Assembly: GCF_037975245.1 (NCBI RefSeq)
Contig: NC_092571.1
Span: 21,191,917 to 21,255,916 of the forward strand
Reading direction: 5' to 3'
DNA from: Apostichopus japonicus
Taxonomy: Eukaryota; Echinodermata; Holothuroidea; Aspidochirotida; Stichopodidae
DNA: 64,000 bases
Both the position numbers and the translations under genes were made by a program. Within the stretch, counting starts at the first letter, position 1, and each line of letters starts with the position of its first letter. Below, piece by piece: positions 10,831 through 24,000 of the stretch. Under the pieces are notes generated by a model. That model ran no database searches. It was not told where the DNA came from and saw only the letters and a list, made by a program, of their open reading frames with translations.

Positions 10831-12340
10831 TTGGCGCACTGTGCGAGCTGATGATCGAGACTCTCTTTTGCATCCGTGGTTCGAACCCCGGGTGATGACG
10901 TCTTTTGCCGATCTTTTACAGCAAGTGCCTACACGGGGAGCTGTAAGTATTAGTTAATCCACCTAATATCTCAGTCCATACAGTGGCGCGATGGCTTGGC
11001 GCACTGTGCGAGCTGATGATCGAGACTCTCTTTTGCATCCGTGGTTCGAACCCCGGGTGATGACGTCTTTTGCCGATCTTTTACAGCAAGTGCCTACACG
11101 GGGAGCTGTAAGTATTAGTTAATCCACCTAATATCTCAGTCCATACAGTGGCGCGATGGCTTGGCGCACTGTGCGAGCTGATGATCGAGACTCTCTTTTG
11201 CATCCGTGGTTCGAACCCCGGGTGATGACGTCTTTTACAGCAAGTGCCTACACGGGGAGCTGTAAGTATTAGTTAATCCACCTAACATCTCAGTCCATAC
11301 AGTGGCGCGATGGCTTGGCGCACTGTGCGAGCTGATGATCGAGACTCTCTTTTGCATCCGTGGTTCGAACCCCGAGTGATGACGTCTTTTACAGCAAATG
11401 CCTACACGGGGAGCTGTAAGTATTAGTTAATCCACCTAATATCTCAGTCCATACAGTGGCGCGATGGCTTGGCGCACTGTGCGAGCTGATGATCGAGACT
11501 CTCTTTTGCATCCGTGGTTCGAACCCGGGTGATGACGTCTTTTGCCGATCTTTTACAGCAAGTGCCTACACGGGGAGCTGTAAGTATTAGTTAATCCACC
11601 TAATATCTCAGTCCATACAGTGGCGCGATGGCTTGGCGCACTGTGCGAGCTGATGATCGAGACTCTCTTTTGCATCCGTGGTTCGAACCCCGGGTGATGA
11701 CGTCTTTTGCCGATCTTTTACAGCAAGTGCCTACACGGGGAGCTGTAAGTATTAGTTAATCCACCTAATATCTCAGTCCATACAGTGGCGCGATGGCTTG
11801 GCGCACTGTGCGAGCTGATGATCGAGACTCTCTTTTGCATCCGTGGTTCGAACCCCGGGTGATGACGTCTTTTGCCGATCTTTTACAGCAAGTGCCTACA
11901 CGGGGAGCTGTAAGTATTAGTTAATCCACCTAATATCTCAGTCCATACAGTGGCGCGATGGCTTAGCGCACTGTGCGAGCTGATGATCGAGACTCTCTTT
12001 TGCATCCGTGGTTCGAACCCCGGGTGATGACGTCTTTTACAGCAAGTGCCTACACGGGGAGCTGTAAGTATTAGTTAATCCACCTAACATCTCAGTCCAT
12101 ACAGTGGCGCGATGGCTTGGCGCACTGTGCGAGCTGATGATCGAGACTCTCTTTTGCATCCGTGGTTCGAACCCCGGGTGATGACGTCTTTTGCCGATCT
12201 TTTACAGCAAGTGCCTACACGGGGAGCTGTAAGTATTAGTTAATCCACCTAATATCTCAGTCCATACAGTGGCGCGATGGCTTGGCGCACTGTGCGAGCT
12301 GATGATCGAGACTCTCTTTTGCATCCGTGGTTCGAACCCC
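10560..12340 (+). repeat. Upstream copy of a ~1.6-kb block duplicated 4,654 bp downstream
   Basis: Linked markers gacgatc (10742), cccgag with aaatgcc (11371), the 1-bp-shorter gaacccggg (11521) and gcttagcgc (11961) recur at exactly +4,654 bp (15396, 16025, 16175, 16615). The match begins after 10495, where ccacacag has no counterpart, and ends by about 12355, where L opposes S. The offset is not a multiple of 11 because a 1-bp and a 9-bp deletion lie between the copies. Confidence 0.88.
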
Positions 12341-12426
12341 GGGTGATGACGTCTTTTGCCGATCTTTTACAGCAAGTGCCTACACGGGGAGCTGTAAGTA
12401 TTAGTTAATCCACCTAATATCTCAGT

Positions 12427-12590
12427 CCATACAGTGGCGCGATGGCTTAACGCACTGTGCGAGCTGATGATCGAGACTCTCTTTTGCATCCGTGGTTCGA
12501 ACCCCGGGTGATGACGTCTTTTGCCGATCTTTTGCCTACACGGGGAGCTGTAAGTATTAGTTAATCCACCTAACATCTCAGTCCATACAG
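12427..12590 (+). repeat. L monomer with 9-bp deletion and gcttaacgc variant
   Basis: After ttttgccgatctttt the sequence goes directly to gcctacac, so acagcaagt is missing and the unit is 156 bp. This removes half of the second hairpin and the acceptor-like AG. On the minus strand the in-frame 9-bp loss deletes the TAA that normally closes the frame in each L monomer, creating a 92-codon open frame at 12367-12645 that is an artefact of the repeat. The gcttaacgc change is nearby, at 12446. Confidence 0.85.
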
Positions 12591-15213
12591 TGGCGCGATG
12601 GCTTGGCGCACTGTGCGAGCTGATGATCGAGACTCTCTTTTGCATCCGTGGTTCGAACCCCGGGTGATGACGTCTTTTACAGCAAGTGCCTACACGGGGA
12701 GCTGTAAGTATTAGTTAATCCACCTAATATCTCAGTCCATACAGTGGCGCGATGGCTTGGCGCACTGTGCGAGCTGATGATCGAGACTCTCTTTTGCATC
12801 CGTGGTTCGAACCCCGGGTGATGACGTCTTTTACAGCAAGTGCCTACACGGGGAGCTGTAAGTATTAGTTAATCCACCTAATATCTCAGTCCATACAGTG
12901 GCGCGATGGCTTGGCGCACTGTGCGAGCTGATGATCGAGACTCTCTTTTGCATCCGTGGTTCGAACCCCGGGTGATGACGTCTTTTGCCGATCTTTTACA
13001 GCAAGTGCCTACACGGGGAGCTGTAAGTATTAGTTAATCCACCTAATATCTCAGTCCATACAGTGGCGCGATGGCTTGGCGCACTGTGCGAGCTGATGAT
13101 CGAGACTCTCTTTTGCATCCGTGGTTCGAACCCCGGGTGATGACGTCTTTTACAGCAAGTGCCTACACGGGGAGCTGTAAGTATTAGTTAATCCACCTAA
13201 TATCTCAGTCCATACAGTGGCGCGATGGCTTGGCGCACTGTGCGAGCTGATGATCGAGACTCTCTTTTGCATCCGTGGTTCGAACCCCGGGTGATGACGT
13301 CTTTTGCCGATCTTTTACAGCAAGTGCCTACACGGGGAGCTGTAAGTATTAGTTAATCCACCTAATATCTCAGTCCATACAGTGGCGCGATGGCTTGGCG
13401 CACTGTGCGAGCTGATGATCGAGACTCTCTTTTGCATCCGTGGTTCGAACCCCGGGTGATGACGTCTTTTGCCGATCTTTTACAGCAAGTGCCTACACGG
13501 GGAGCTGTAAGTATTAGTTAATCCACCTAATATCTCAGTCCATACAGTGGCGCGATGGCTTGGCGCACTGTGCGAGCTGATGATCGAGACTCTCGTTTGC
13601 ATCCGTGGTTCGAACCCCGGGTGATGACGTCTTTTGCCGATCTTTTACAGCAAGTGCCTACACGGGGAGCTGTAAGTATTAGTTAATCCACCTAATATCT
13701 CAGTCCATACAGTGGCGCGATGGCTTGGCGCACTGTGCGAGCTGATGATCGAGACTCTCTTTTGCATCCGTGGTTCGAACCCCGGGTGATGACGTCTTTT
13801 ACAGCAAGTGCCTACACGGGGAGCTGTAAGTATTAGTTAATCCACCTAATATCTCAGTCCATACAGTGGCGCGATGGCTTGGCGCACTGTGCGAGCTGAT
13901 GATCGAGACTCTCTTTTGCATCCGTGGTTCGAACCCCGGGTGATGACGTCTTTTGCCGATCTTTTACAGCAAGTGCCTACACGGGGAGCTGTAAGTATTA
14001 GTTAATCCACCTAATATCTCAGTCCATACAGTGGCGCGATGGCTTGGCGCACTGTGCGAGCTGATGATCGAGACTCTCTTTTGCATCCGTGGTTCGAACC
14101 CCGGGTGATGACGTCTTTTACAGCAAGTGCCTACACGGGGAGCTGTAAGTATTAGTTAATCCACCTAACATCTCAGTCCATACAGTGGCGCGATGGCTTG
14201 GCGCACTGTGCGAGCTGATGATCGAGACTCTCTTTTGCATCCGTGGTTCGAACCCCGGGTGATGACGTCTTTTGCCGATCTTTTACAGCAAGTGCCTACA
14301 CGGGGAGCTGTAAGTATTAGTTAATCCACCTAATATCTCAGTCCATACAGTGGCGCGATGGCTTGGCGCACTGTGCGAGCTGATGATCGAGACTCTCTTT
14401 TGCATCCGTGGTTCGAACCCCGGGTGATGACGTCTTTTACAGCAAGTGCCTACACGGGGAGCTGTAAGTATTAGTTAATCCACCTAACATCTCAGTCCAT
14501 ACAGTGGCGCGATGGCTTGGCGCACTGTGCGAGCTGATGATCGAGACTCTCTTTTGCATCCGTGGTTCGAACCCCGGGTGATGACGTCTTTTACAGCAAG
14601 TGCCTACACGGGGAGCTGTAAGTATTAGTTAATCCACCTAACATCTCAGTCCATACAGTGGCGCGATGGCTTGGCGCACTGTGCGAGCTGATGATCGAGA
14701 CTCTCTTTTGCATCCGTGGTTCGAACCCCGGGTGATGACGTCTTTTGCCGATCTTTTACAGCAAGTGCCTACACGGGGAGCTGTAAGTATTAGTTAATCC
14801 ACCTAATATCTCAGTCCATACAGTGGCGCGATGGCTTGGCGCACTGTGCGAGCTGATGATCGAGACTCTCTTTTGCATCCGTGGTTCGAACCCCGGGTGA
14901 TGACGTCTTTTGCCGATCTTTTACAGCAAGTGCCTACACGGGGAGCTGTAAGTATTAGTTAATCCACCTAATATCTCAGTCCATACAGTGGCGCGATGGC
15001 TTGGCGCACTGTGCGAGCTGATGATCGAGACTCTCGTTTGCATCCGTGGTTCGAACCCCGGGTGATGACGTCTTTTGCCGATCTTTTACAGCAAGTGCCT
15101 ACACGGGGAGCTGTAAGTATTAGTTAATCCACCTAATATCTCAGTCCATACAGTGGCGCGATGGCTTGGCGCACTGTGCGAGCTGATGATCGAGACTCTC
15201 TTTTGCATCCGTG

Positions 15214-16994
15214 GTTCGAACCCCGGGTGATGACGTCTTTTACAGCAAGTGCCTACACGGGGAGCTGTAAGTATTAGTTAATCCACCTAATATCTCAGTC
15301 CATACAGTGGCGCGATGGCTTGGCGCACTGTGCGAGCTGATGATCGAGACTCTCTTTTGCATCCGTGGTTCGAACCCCGGGTGATGACGTCTTTTGACGA
15401 TCTTTTACAGCAAGTGCCTACACGGGGAGCTGTAAGTATTAGTTAATCCACCTAATATCTCAGTCCACACAGTGGCGCGATGGCTTGGCGCACTGTGCGA
15501 GCTGATGATCGAGACTCTCTTTTGCATCCGTGGTTCGAACCCCGGGTGATGACGTCTTTTGCCGATCTTTTACAGCAAGTGCCTACACGGGGAGCTGTAA
15601 GTATTAGTTAATCCACCTAATATCTCAGTCCATACAGTGGCGCGATGGCTTGGCGCACTGTGCGAGCTGATGATCGAGACTCTCTTTTGCATCCGTGGTT
15701 CGAACCCCGGGTGATGACGTCTTTTGCCGATCTTTTACAGCAAGTGCCTACACGGGGAGCTGTAAGTATTAGTTAATCCACCTAATATCTCAGTCCATAC
15801 AGTGGCGCGATGGCTTGGCGCACTGTGCGAGCTGATGATCGAGACTCTCTTTTGCATCCGTGGTTCGAACCCCGGGTGATGACGTCTTTTACAGCAAGTG
15901 CCTACACGGGGAGCTGTAAGTATTAGTTAATCCACCTAACATCTCAGTCCATACAGTGGCGCGATGGCTTGGCGCACTGTGCGAGCTGATGATCGAGACT
16001 CTCTTTTGCATCCGTGGTTCGAACCCCGAGTGATGACGTCTTTTACAGCAAATGCCTACACGGGGAGCTGTAAGTATTAGTTAATCCACCTAATATCTCA
16101 GTCCATACAGTGGCGCGATGGCTTGGCGCACTGTGCGAGCTGATGATCGAGACTCTCTTTTGCATCCGTGGTTCGAACCCGGGTGATGACGTCTTTTGCC
16201 GATCTTTTACAGCAAGTGCCTACACGGGGAGCTGTAAGTATTAGTTAATCCACCTAATATCTCAGTCCATACAGTGGCGCGATGGCTTGGCGCACTGTGC
16301 GAGCTGATGATCGAGACTCTCTTTTGCATCCGTGGTTCGAACCCCGGGTGATGACGTCTTTTGCCGATCTTTTACAGCAAGTGCCTACACGGGGAGCTGT
16401 AAGTATTAGTTAATCCACCTAATATCTCAGTCCATACAGTGGCGCGATGGCTTGGCGCACTGTGCGAGCTGATGATCGAGACTCTCTTTTGCATCCGTGG
16501 TTCGAACCCCGGGTGATGACGTCTTTTGCCGATCTTTTACAGCAAGTGCCTACACGGGGAGCTGTAAGTATTAGTTAATCCACCTAATATCTCAGTCCAT
16601 ACAGTGGCGCGATGGCTTAGCGCACTGTGCGAGCTGATGATCGAGACTCTCTTTTGCATCCGTGGTTCGAACCCCGGGTGATGACGTCTTTTACAGCAAG
16701 TGCCTACACGGGGAGCTGTAAGTATTAGTTAATCCACCTAACATCTCAGTCCATACAGTGGCGCGATGGCTTGGCGCACTGTGCGAGCTGATGATCGAGA
16801 CTCTCTTTTGCATCCGTGGTTCGAACCCCGGGTGATGACGTCTTTTGCCGATCTTTTACAGCAAGTGCCTACACGGGGAGCTGTAAGTATTAGTTAATCC
16901 ACCTAATATCTCAGTCCATACAGTGGCGCGATGGCTTGGCGCACTGTGCGAGCTGATGATCGAGACTCTCTTTTGCATCCGTGGTTCGAACCCC
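15214..16994 (+). repeat. Downstream copy of the ~1.6-kb block
   Basis: This is the partner of 10560-12340 at +4,654 bp. It carries the same four rare markers in the same order and the same L/S sequence. Retention of the private 1-bp deletion at 16175 makes independent origin very unlikely. Confidence 0.88.
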
Positions 16995-17239
16995 GGGTGA
17001 TGACGTCTTTTACAGCAAGTGCCTACACGGGGAGCTGTAAGTATTAGTTAATCCACCTAATATCTCAGTCCATACAGTGGCGCGATGGCTTGGCGCACTG
17101 TGCGAGCTGATGATCGAGACTCTCTTTTGCATCCGTGGTTCGAACCCCGGGTGATGACGTCTTTTGCCGATCTTTTACAGCAAGTGCCTACACGGGGAGC
17201 TGTAAGTATTAGTTAATCCACCTAATATCTCAGTCCATA

Positions 17240-17341
17240 CAGTGGCGCGATGGCTTGGCGCACTTTTGCCGATCTTTTACAGCAAGTGCCTACACGGGGA
17301 GCTGTAAGTATTAGTTAATCCACCTAATATCTCAGTCCATA
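17240..17341 (+). repeat. Truncated 102-bp monomer lacking box B
   Basis: A 63-bp internal deletion joins gcgcac to ttttgccgatc at about 17264. The junction shares a 2-bp ct with both parental sequences, consistent with microhomology-mediated loss. Box A and the tail remain, but the inter-box region, first T4 run and box B are gone. It is the largest deletion within any monomer of the window. Confidence 0.93.
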
Positions 17342-20300
17342 CAGTGGCGCGATGGCTTGGCGCACTGTGCGAGCTGATGATCGAGACTCTCTTTTGCATC
17401 CGTGGTTCGAACCCCGGGTGATGACGTCTTTTACAGCAAGTGCCTACACGGGGAGCTGTAAGTATTAGTTAATCCACCTAACATCTCAGTCCATACAGTG
17501 GCGCGATGGCTTGGCGCACTGTGCGAGCTGATGATCGAGACTCTCTTTTGCATCCGTGGTTCGAACCCCGGGTGATGACGTCTTTTGCCGATCTTTTACA
17601 GCAAGTGCCTACACGGGGAGCTGTAAGTATTAGTTAATCCACCTAATATCTCAGTCCATACAGTGGCGCGATGGCTTGGCGCACTGTGCGAGCTGATGAT
17701 CGAGACTCTCTTTTGCATCCGTGGTTCGAACCCCGGGTGATGACGTCTTTTACAGCAAGTGCCTACACGGGGAGCTGTAAGTATTAGTTAATCCACCTAA
17801 CATCTCAGTCCATACAGTGGCGCGATGGTTTGGCGCACTGTGCGAGCTGATGATCGAGACTCTCTTTTGCATCCGTGGTTCGAACCCCGGGTGATGACGT
17901 CTTTTACAGCAAGTGCCTACACGGGGAGCTGTAAGTATTAGTTAATCCACCTAACATCTCAGTCCATACAGTGGCGCGATGGCTTGGCGCACTGTGCGAG
18001 CTGATGATCGAGACTCTCTTTTGCATCCGTGGTTCGAACCCCGGGTGATGACGTCTTTTGCCGATCTTTTACAGCAAGTGCCTACACGGGGAGCTGTAAG
18101 TATTAGTTAATCCACCTAATATCTCAGTCCATACAGTGGCGCGATGGCTTGGCGCACTGTGCGAGCTGATGATCGAGACTCTCTTTTGCATCCGTGGTTC
18201 GAACCCCGGGTGATGACGTCTTTTGCCGATCTTTTACAGCAAGTGCCTACACGGGGAGCTGTAAGTATTAGTTAATCCACCTAATATCTCAGTCCATACA
18301 GTGGCGCGATGGCTTGGCGCACTGTGCGAGCTGATGATCGAGACTCTCTTTTGCATCCGTGGTTCGAACCCCGGGTGATGACGTCTTTTACAGCAAGTGC
18401 CTACACGGGGAGCTGTAAGTATTAGTTAATCCACCTAACATCTCAGTCCATACAGTGGCGCGATGGCTTGGCGCACTGTGCGAGCTGATGATCGAGACTC
18501 TCTTTTGCATCCGTGGTTCGAACCCCGGGTGATGACGTCTTTTACAGCAAGTGCCTACACGGGGAGCTGTAAGTATTAGTTAATCCACCTAATATCTCAG
18601 TCCATACAGTGGCGCGATGGCTTGGCGCACTGTGCGAGCTGATGATCGAGACTCTCTTTTGCATCCGTGGTTCGAACCCCGGGTGATGACGTCTTTTACA
18701 GCAAGTGCCTACACGGGGAGCTGTAAGTATTAGTTAATCCACCTAACATCTCAGTCCATACAGTGGCGCGATGGCTTGGCGCACTGTGCGAGCTGATGAT
18801 CGAGACTCTCTTTTGCATCCGTGGTTCGAACCCCGGGTGATGACGTCTTTTACAGCAAGTGCCTACACGGGGAGCTGTAAGTATTAGTTAATCCACCTAA
18901 TATCTCAGTCCATACAGTGGCGCGATGGCTTGGCGCACTGTGCGAGCTGATGATCGAGACTCTCTTTTGCATCCGTGGTTCGAACCCCGGGTGATGACGT
19001 CTTTTGCCGATCTTTTACAGCAAGTGCCTACACGGGGAGCTGTAAGTATTAGTTAATCCACCTAATATCTCAGTCCATACAGTGGCGCGATGGCTTGGCG
19101 CACTGTGCGAGCTGATGATCGAGACTCTCTTTTGCATCCGTGGTTCGAACCCGGGTGATGACGTCTTTTACAGCAAGTGCCTACACGGGGAGCTGTAAGT
19201 ATTAGTTAATCCACCTAACATCTCAGTCCATACAGTTTCGCGATGGCTTGGCGCACTGTGCGAGCTGATGATCGAGACTCTCTTTTGCATCCGTGGTTCG
19301 AACCCCGGGTGATGACGTCTTTTGCCGATCTTTTACAGCAAGTGCCTACACGGGGAGCTGTAAGTATTAGTTAATCCACCTAATATCTCAGTCCATACAG
19401 TGGCGCGATGGCTTGGCGCACTGTGCGAGCTGATGATCGAGACTCTCTTTTGCATCCGTGGTTCGAACCCCGGGTGATGACGTCTTTTACAGCAAGTGCC
19501 TACACGGGGAGCTGTAAGTATTAGTTAATCCACCTAACATCTCAGTCCATACAGTGGCGCGATGGCTTGGCGCACTGTGCGAGCTGATGATCGAGACTCT
19601 CTTTTGCATCCGTGGTTCGAACCCCGGGTGATGACGTCTTTTGCCGATCTTTTACAGCAAGTGCCTACACGGGGAGCTGTAAGTATTAGTTAATCCACCT
19701 AACATCTCAGTCCATACAGTGGCGCGATGGCTTGGCGCACTGTGCGAGCTGATGATCGAGACTCTCTTTTGCATCCGTGGTTCGAACCCCGGGTGATGAC
19801 GTCTTTTACAGCAAGTGCCTACACGGGGAGCTGTAAGTATTAGTTAATCCACCTAATATCTCAGTCCATACAGTGGCGCGATGGCTTGGCGCACTGTGCG
19901 AGCTGATGATCGAGACTCTCTTTTGCATCCGTGGTTCGAACCCCGGGTGATGACGTCTTTTGCCGATCTTTTACAGCAAGTGCCTACACGGGGAGCTGTA
20001 AGTATTAGTTAATCCACCTAATATCTCAGTCCATACAGTGGCGCGATGGCTTGGCGCACTGTGCGAGCTGATGATCGAGACTCTCTTTTGCATCCGTGGT
20101 TCGAACCCCGGGTGATGACGTCTTTTGCCGATCTTTTACAGCAAGTGCCTACACGGGGAGCTGTAAGTATTAGTTAATCCACCTAATATCTCAGTCCATA
20201 CAGTGGCGCGATGGCTTGGCGCACTGTGCGAGCTGATGATCGAGACTCTCTTTTGCATCCGTGGTTCGAACCCCGGGTGATGACGTCTTTTACAGCAAGT

Positions 20301-21059
20301 GCCTACACGGGGAGCTGTAAGTATTAGTTAATCCACCTAACATCTCAGTCCATACAGTGGCGCGATGGCTTGGCGCACTGTGCGAGCTGATGATCGAGAC
20401 TCTCTTTTGCATCCGTGGTTCGAACCCCGGGTGATGACGTCTTTTGCCGATCTTTTACAGCAAGTGCCTACACGGGGAGCTGTAAGTATTAGTTAATCCA
20501 CCTAATATCTCAGTCCATACAGTGGCGCGATGGCTTGGCGCACTGTGCGAGCTGATGATCGAGACTCTCTTTTGCATCCGTGGTTCGAACCCCGGGTGAT
20601 GACGTCTTTTACAGCAAGTGCCTACACGGGGAGCTGTAAGTATTAGTTAATCCACCTAACATCTCAGTCCATACAGTGGCGCGATGGCTTGGCGCACTGT
20701 GCGAGCTGATGATCGAGACTCTCTTTTGCATCCGTGGTTCGAACCCCGGGTGATGACGTCTTTTGCCGATCTTTTACAGCAAGTGCCTACACGGGGAGCT
20801 GTAAGTATTAGTTAATCCACCTAATATCTCAGTCCATACAGTGGCGCGATGGCTTGGCGCACTGTGCGAGCTGATGATCGAGACTCTCTTTTGCATCCGT
20901 GGTTCGAACCCCGGGTGATGACGTCTTTTACAGCAAGTGCCTACACGGGGAGCTGTAAGTATTAGTTAATCCACCTAATATCTCAGTCCATACAGTGGCG
21001 CGATGGCTTGGCGCACTGTGCGAGCTGATGATCGAGACTCTCTTTTGCATCCGTGGTTC

Positions 21060-24000
21060 GAACCCCGGGTGATGACGTCTTTTGCCGATCTTTTACAGCA
21101 AGTGCCTACACGGGGAGCTGTAAGTATTAGTTAATCCACCTAATATCTCAGTCCATACAGTGGCGCGATGGCTTGGCGCACTGTGCGAGCTGATGATCGA
21201 GACTCTCTTTTGCATCCGTGGTTCGAACCCCGGGTGATGACGTCTTTTGCCGATCTTTTACAGCAAGTGCCTACACGGGGAGCTGTAAGTATTAGTTAAT
21301 CCACCTAATATCTCAGTCCATACAGTGGCGCGATGGCTTGGCGCACTGTGCGAGCTGATGATCGAGACTCTCTTTTGCATCCGTGGTTCGAACCCCGGGT
21401 GATGACGTCTTTTGCCGATCTTTTACAGCAAGTGCCTACACGGGGAGCTGTAAGTATTAGTTAATCCACCTAATATCTCAGTCCATACAGTGGCGCGATG
21501 GCTTGGCGCACTGTGCGAGCTGATGATCGAGACTCTCTTTTGCATCCGTGGTTCGAACCCCGGGTGATGACGTCTTTTGCCGATCTTTTACTGCAAGTGC
21601 CTACACGGGGAGCTGTAAGTATTAGTTAATCCACCTAATATCTCAGTCCATACAGTGGCGCGATGGCTTGGCGCACTGTGCGAGCTGATGATCGAGACTC
21701 TCTTTTGCATCCGTGGTTCGAACCCCGGGTGATGACGTCTTTTGCCGATCTTTTACAGCAAGTGCCTACACGGGGAGCTGTAAGTATTAGTTAATCCACC
21801 TAATATCTCAGTCCATACAGTGGCGCGATGGCTTGGCGCACTGTGCGAGCTGATGATCGAGACTCTCTTTTGCATCCGTGGTTCGAACCCCGGGTGATGA
21901 CGTCTTTTGCCGATCTTTTACAGCAAGTGCCTACACGGGGAGCTGTAAGTATTAGTTAATCCACCTAATATCTCAGTCCATACAGTGGCGCGATGGCTTG
22001 GCGCACTGTGCGAGCTGATGATCGAGACTCTCTTTTGCATCCGTGGTTCGAACCCCGGGTGATGACGTCTTTTGCCGATCTTTTACAGCAAGTGCCTACA
22101 CGGGGAGCTGTAAGTATTAGTTAATCCACCTAATATCTCAGTCCATACAGTGGCGCGATGGCTTGGCGCACTGTGCGAGCTGATGATCGAGACTCTCTTT
22201 TGCATCCGTGGTTCGAACCCCGGGTGATGACGTCTTTTACAGCAAGTGCCTACACGGGGAGCTGTAAGTATTAGTTAATCCACCTAACATCTCAGTCCAT
22301 ACAGTGGCGCGATGGCTTGGCGCACTGTGCGAGCTGATGATCGAGACTCTCTTTTGCATCCGTGGTTCGAACCCCGGGTGATGACGTCTTTTACAGCAAG
22401 TGCCTACACGGGGAGCTGTAAGTATTAGTTAATCCACCTAATATCTCAGTCCATACAGTGGCGCGATGGCTTGGCGCACTGTGCGAGCTGATGATCGAGA
22501 CTCTCTTTTGCATCCGTGGTTCGAACCCCGGGTGATGACGTCTTTTGCCGATCTTTTACAGCAAGTGCCTACACGGGGAGCTGTAAGTATTAGTTTATCC
22601 ACCTAATATCTCAGTCCATACAGTGGCGCGATGGCTTGGCGCACTGTACGAGCTGATGATCGAGACTCTCTTTTGCATCCGTGGTTCGAACCCCGGGTGA
22701 TGACGTCTTTTGCCGATCTTTTACAGCAAGTGCCTACACGGGGAGCTGTAAGTATTAGTTAATCCACCTAATATCTCAGTCCATACAGTGGCGCGATGGC
22801 TTGGCGCACTGTGCGAGCTGATGATCGAGACTCTCTTTTGCATCCGTGGTTCGAACCCCGGGTGATGACGTCTTTTGCCGATCTTTTACAGCAAGTGCCT
22901 ACACGGGGAGCTGTAAGTATTAGTTAATCCACCTAATATCTCAGTCCATACAGTGGCGCGATGGCTTGGCGCACTGTGCGAGCTGATGATCGAGACTCTC
23001 TTTTGCATCCGTGGTTCGAACCCCGGGTGATGACGTCTTTTGCCGATCTTTTACAGCAAGTGCCTACACGGGGAGCTGTAAGTATTAGTTAATCCACCTA
23101 ATATCTCAGTCCATACAGTGGCGCGATGGCTTGGCGCACTGTGCGAGCTGATGATCGAGACTCTCTTTTGCATCCGTGGTTCGAACCCCGGGTGATGACG
23201 TCTTTTGCCGATCTTTTACTGCAAGTGCCTACACGGGGAGCTGTAAGTATTAGTTAATCCACCTAATATCTCAGTCCATACAGTGGCGCGATGGCTTGGC
23301 GCACTGTGCGAGCTGATGATCGAGACTCTCTTTTGCATCCGTGGTTCGAACCCCGGGTGATGACGTCTTTTGCCGATCTTTTACAGCAAGTGCCTACACG
23401 GGGAGCTGTAAGTATTAGTTAATCCACCTAATATCTCAGTCCATACAGTGGCGCGATGGCTTGGCGCACTGTGCGAGCTGATGATCGAGACTCTCTTTTG
23501 CATCCGTGGTTCGAACCCCGGGTGATGACGTCTTTTGCCGATCTTTTACAGCAAGTGCCTACACGGGGAGCTGTAAGTATTAGTTAATCCACCTAATATC
23601 TCAGTCCATACAGTGGCGCGATGGCTTGGCGCACTGTGCGAGCTGATGATCGAGACTCTCTTTTGCATCCGTGGTTCGAACCCCGGGTGATGACGTCTTT
23701 TACAGCAAGTGCCTACACGGGGAGCTGTAAGTATTAGTTAATCCACCTAACATCTCAGTCCATACAGTGGCGCGATGGCTTGGCGCACTGTGCGAGCTGA
23801 TGATCGAGACTCTCTTTTGCATCCGTGGTTCGAACCCCGGGTGATGACGTCTTTTACAGCAAGTGCCTACACGGGGAGCTGTAAGTATTAGTTAATCCAC
23901 CTAATATCTCAGTCCATACAGTGGCGCGATGGCTTGGCGCACTGTGCGAGCTGATGATCGAGACTCTCTTTTGCATCCGTGGTTCGAACCCCGGGTGATG
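21060..24000 (+). repeat. Two seven-monomer L-only runs separated by S-S
   Basis: Seven consecutive L monomers (T-run landmarks at about 21081-22071) are followed by S-S (22231, 22391), then seven more L (22541-23531), then S-S again (23701, 23851). The ttactgcaag variant occurs once in each L run, at 21591 and 23219, 1,628 bp apart. This suggests duplication of a block of about ten monomers. A gtttatcc variant at 22594 and 24860 (2,266 bp apart) crosses the next block. Confidence 0.75.

Noticed and set aside
12367-12645. 92-codon minus-strand open frame
   Set aside because: It is the ordinary minus-strand frame of the L monomer, extended because the 9-bp deletion near 12534 removes the TAA present in each normal unit. 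The peptide repeats itself and has no recognisable domain.
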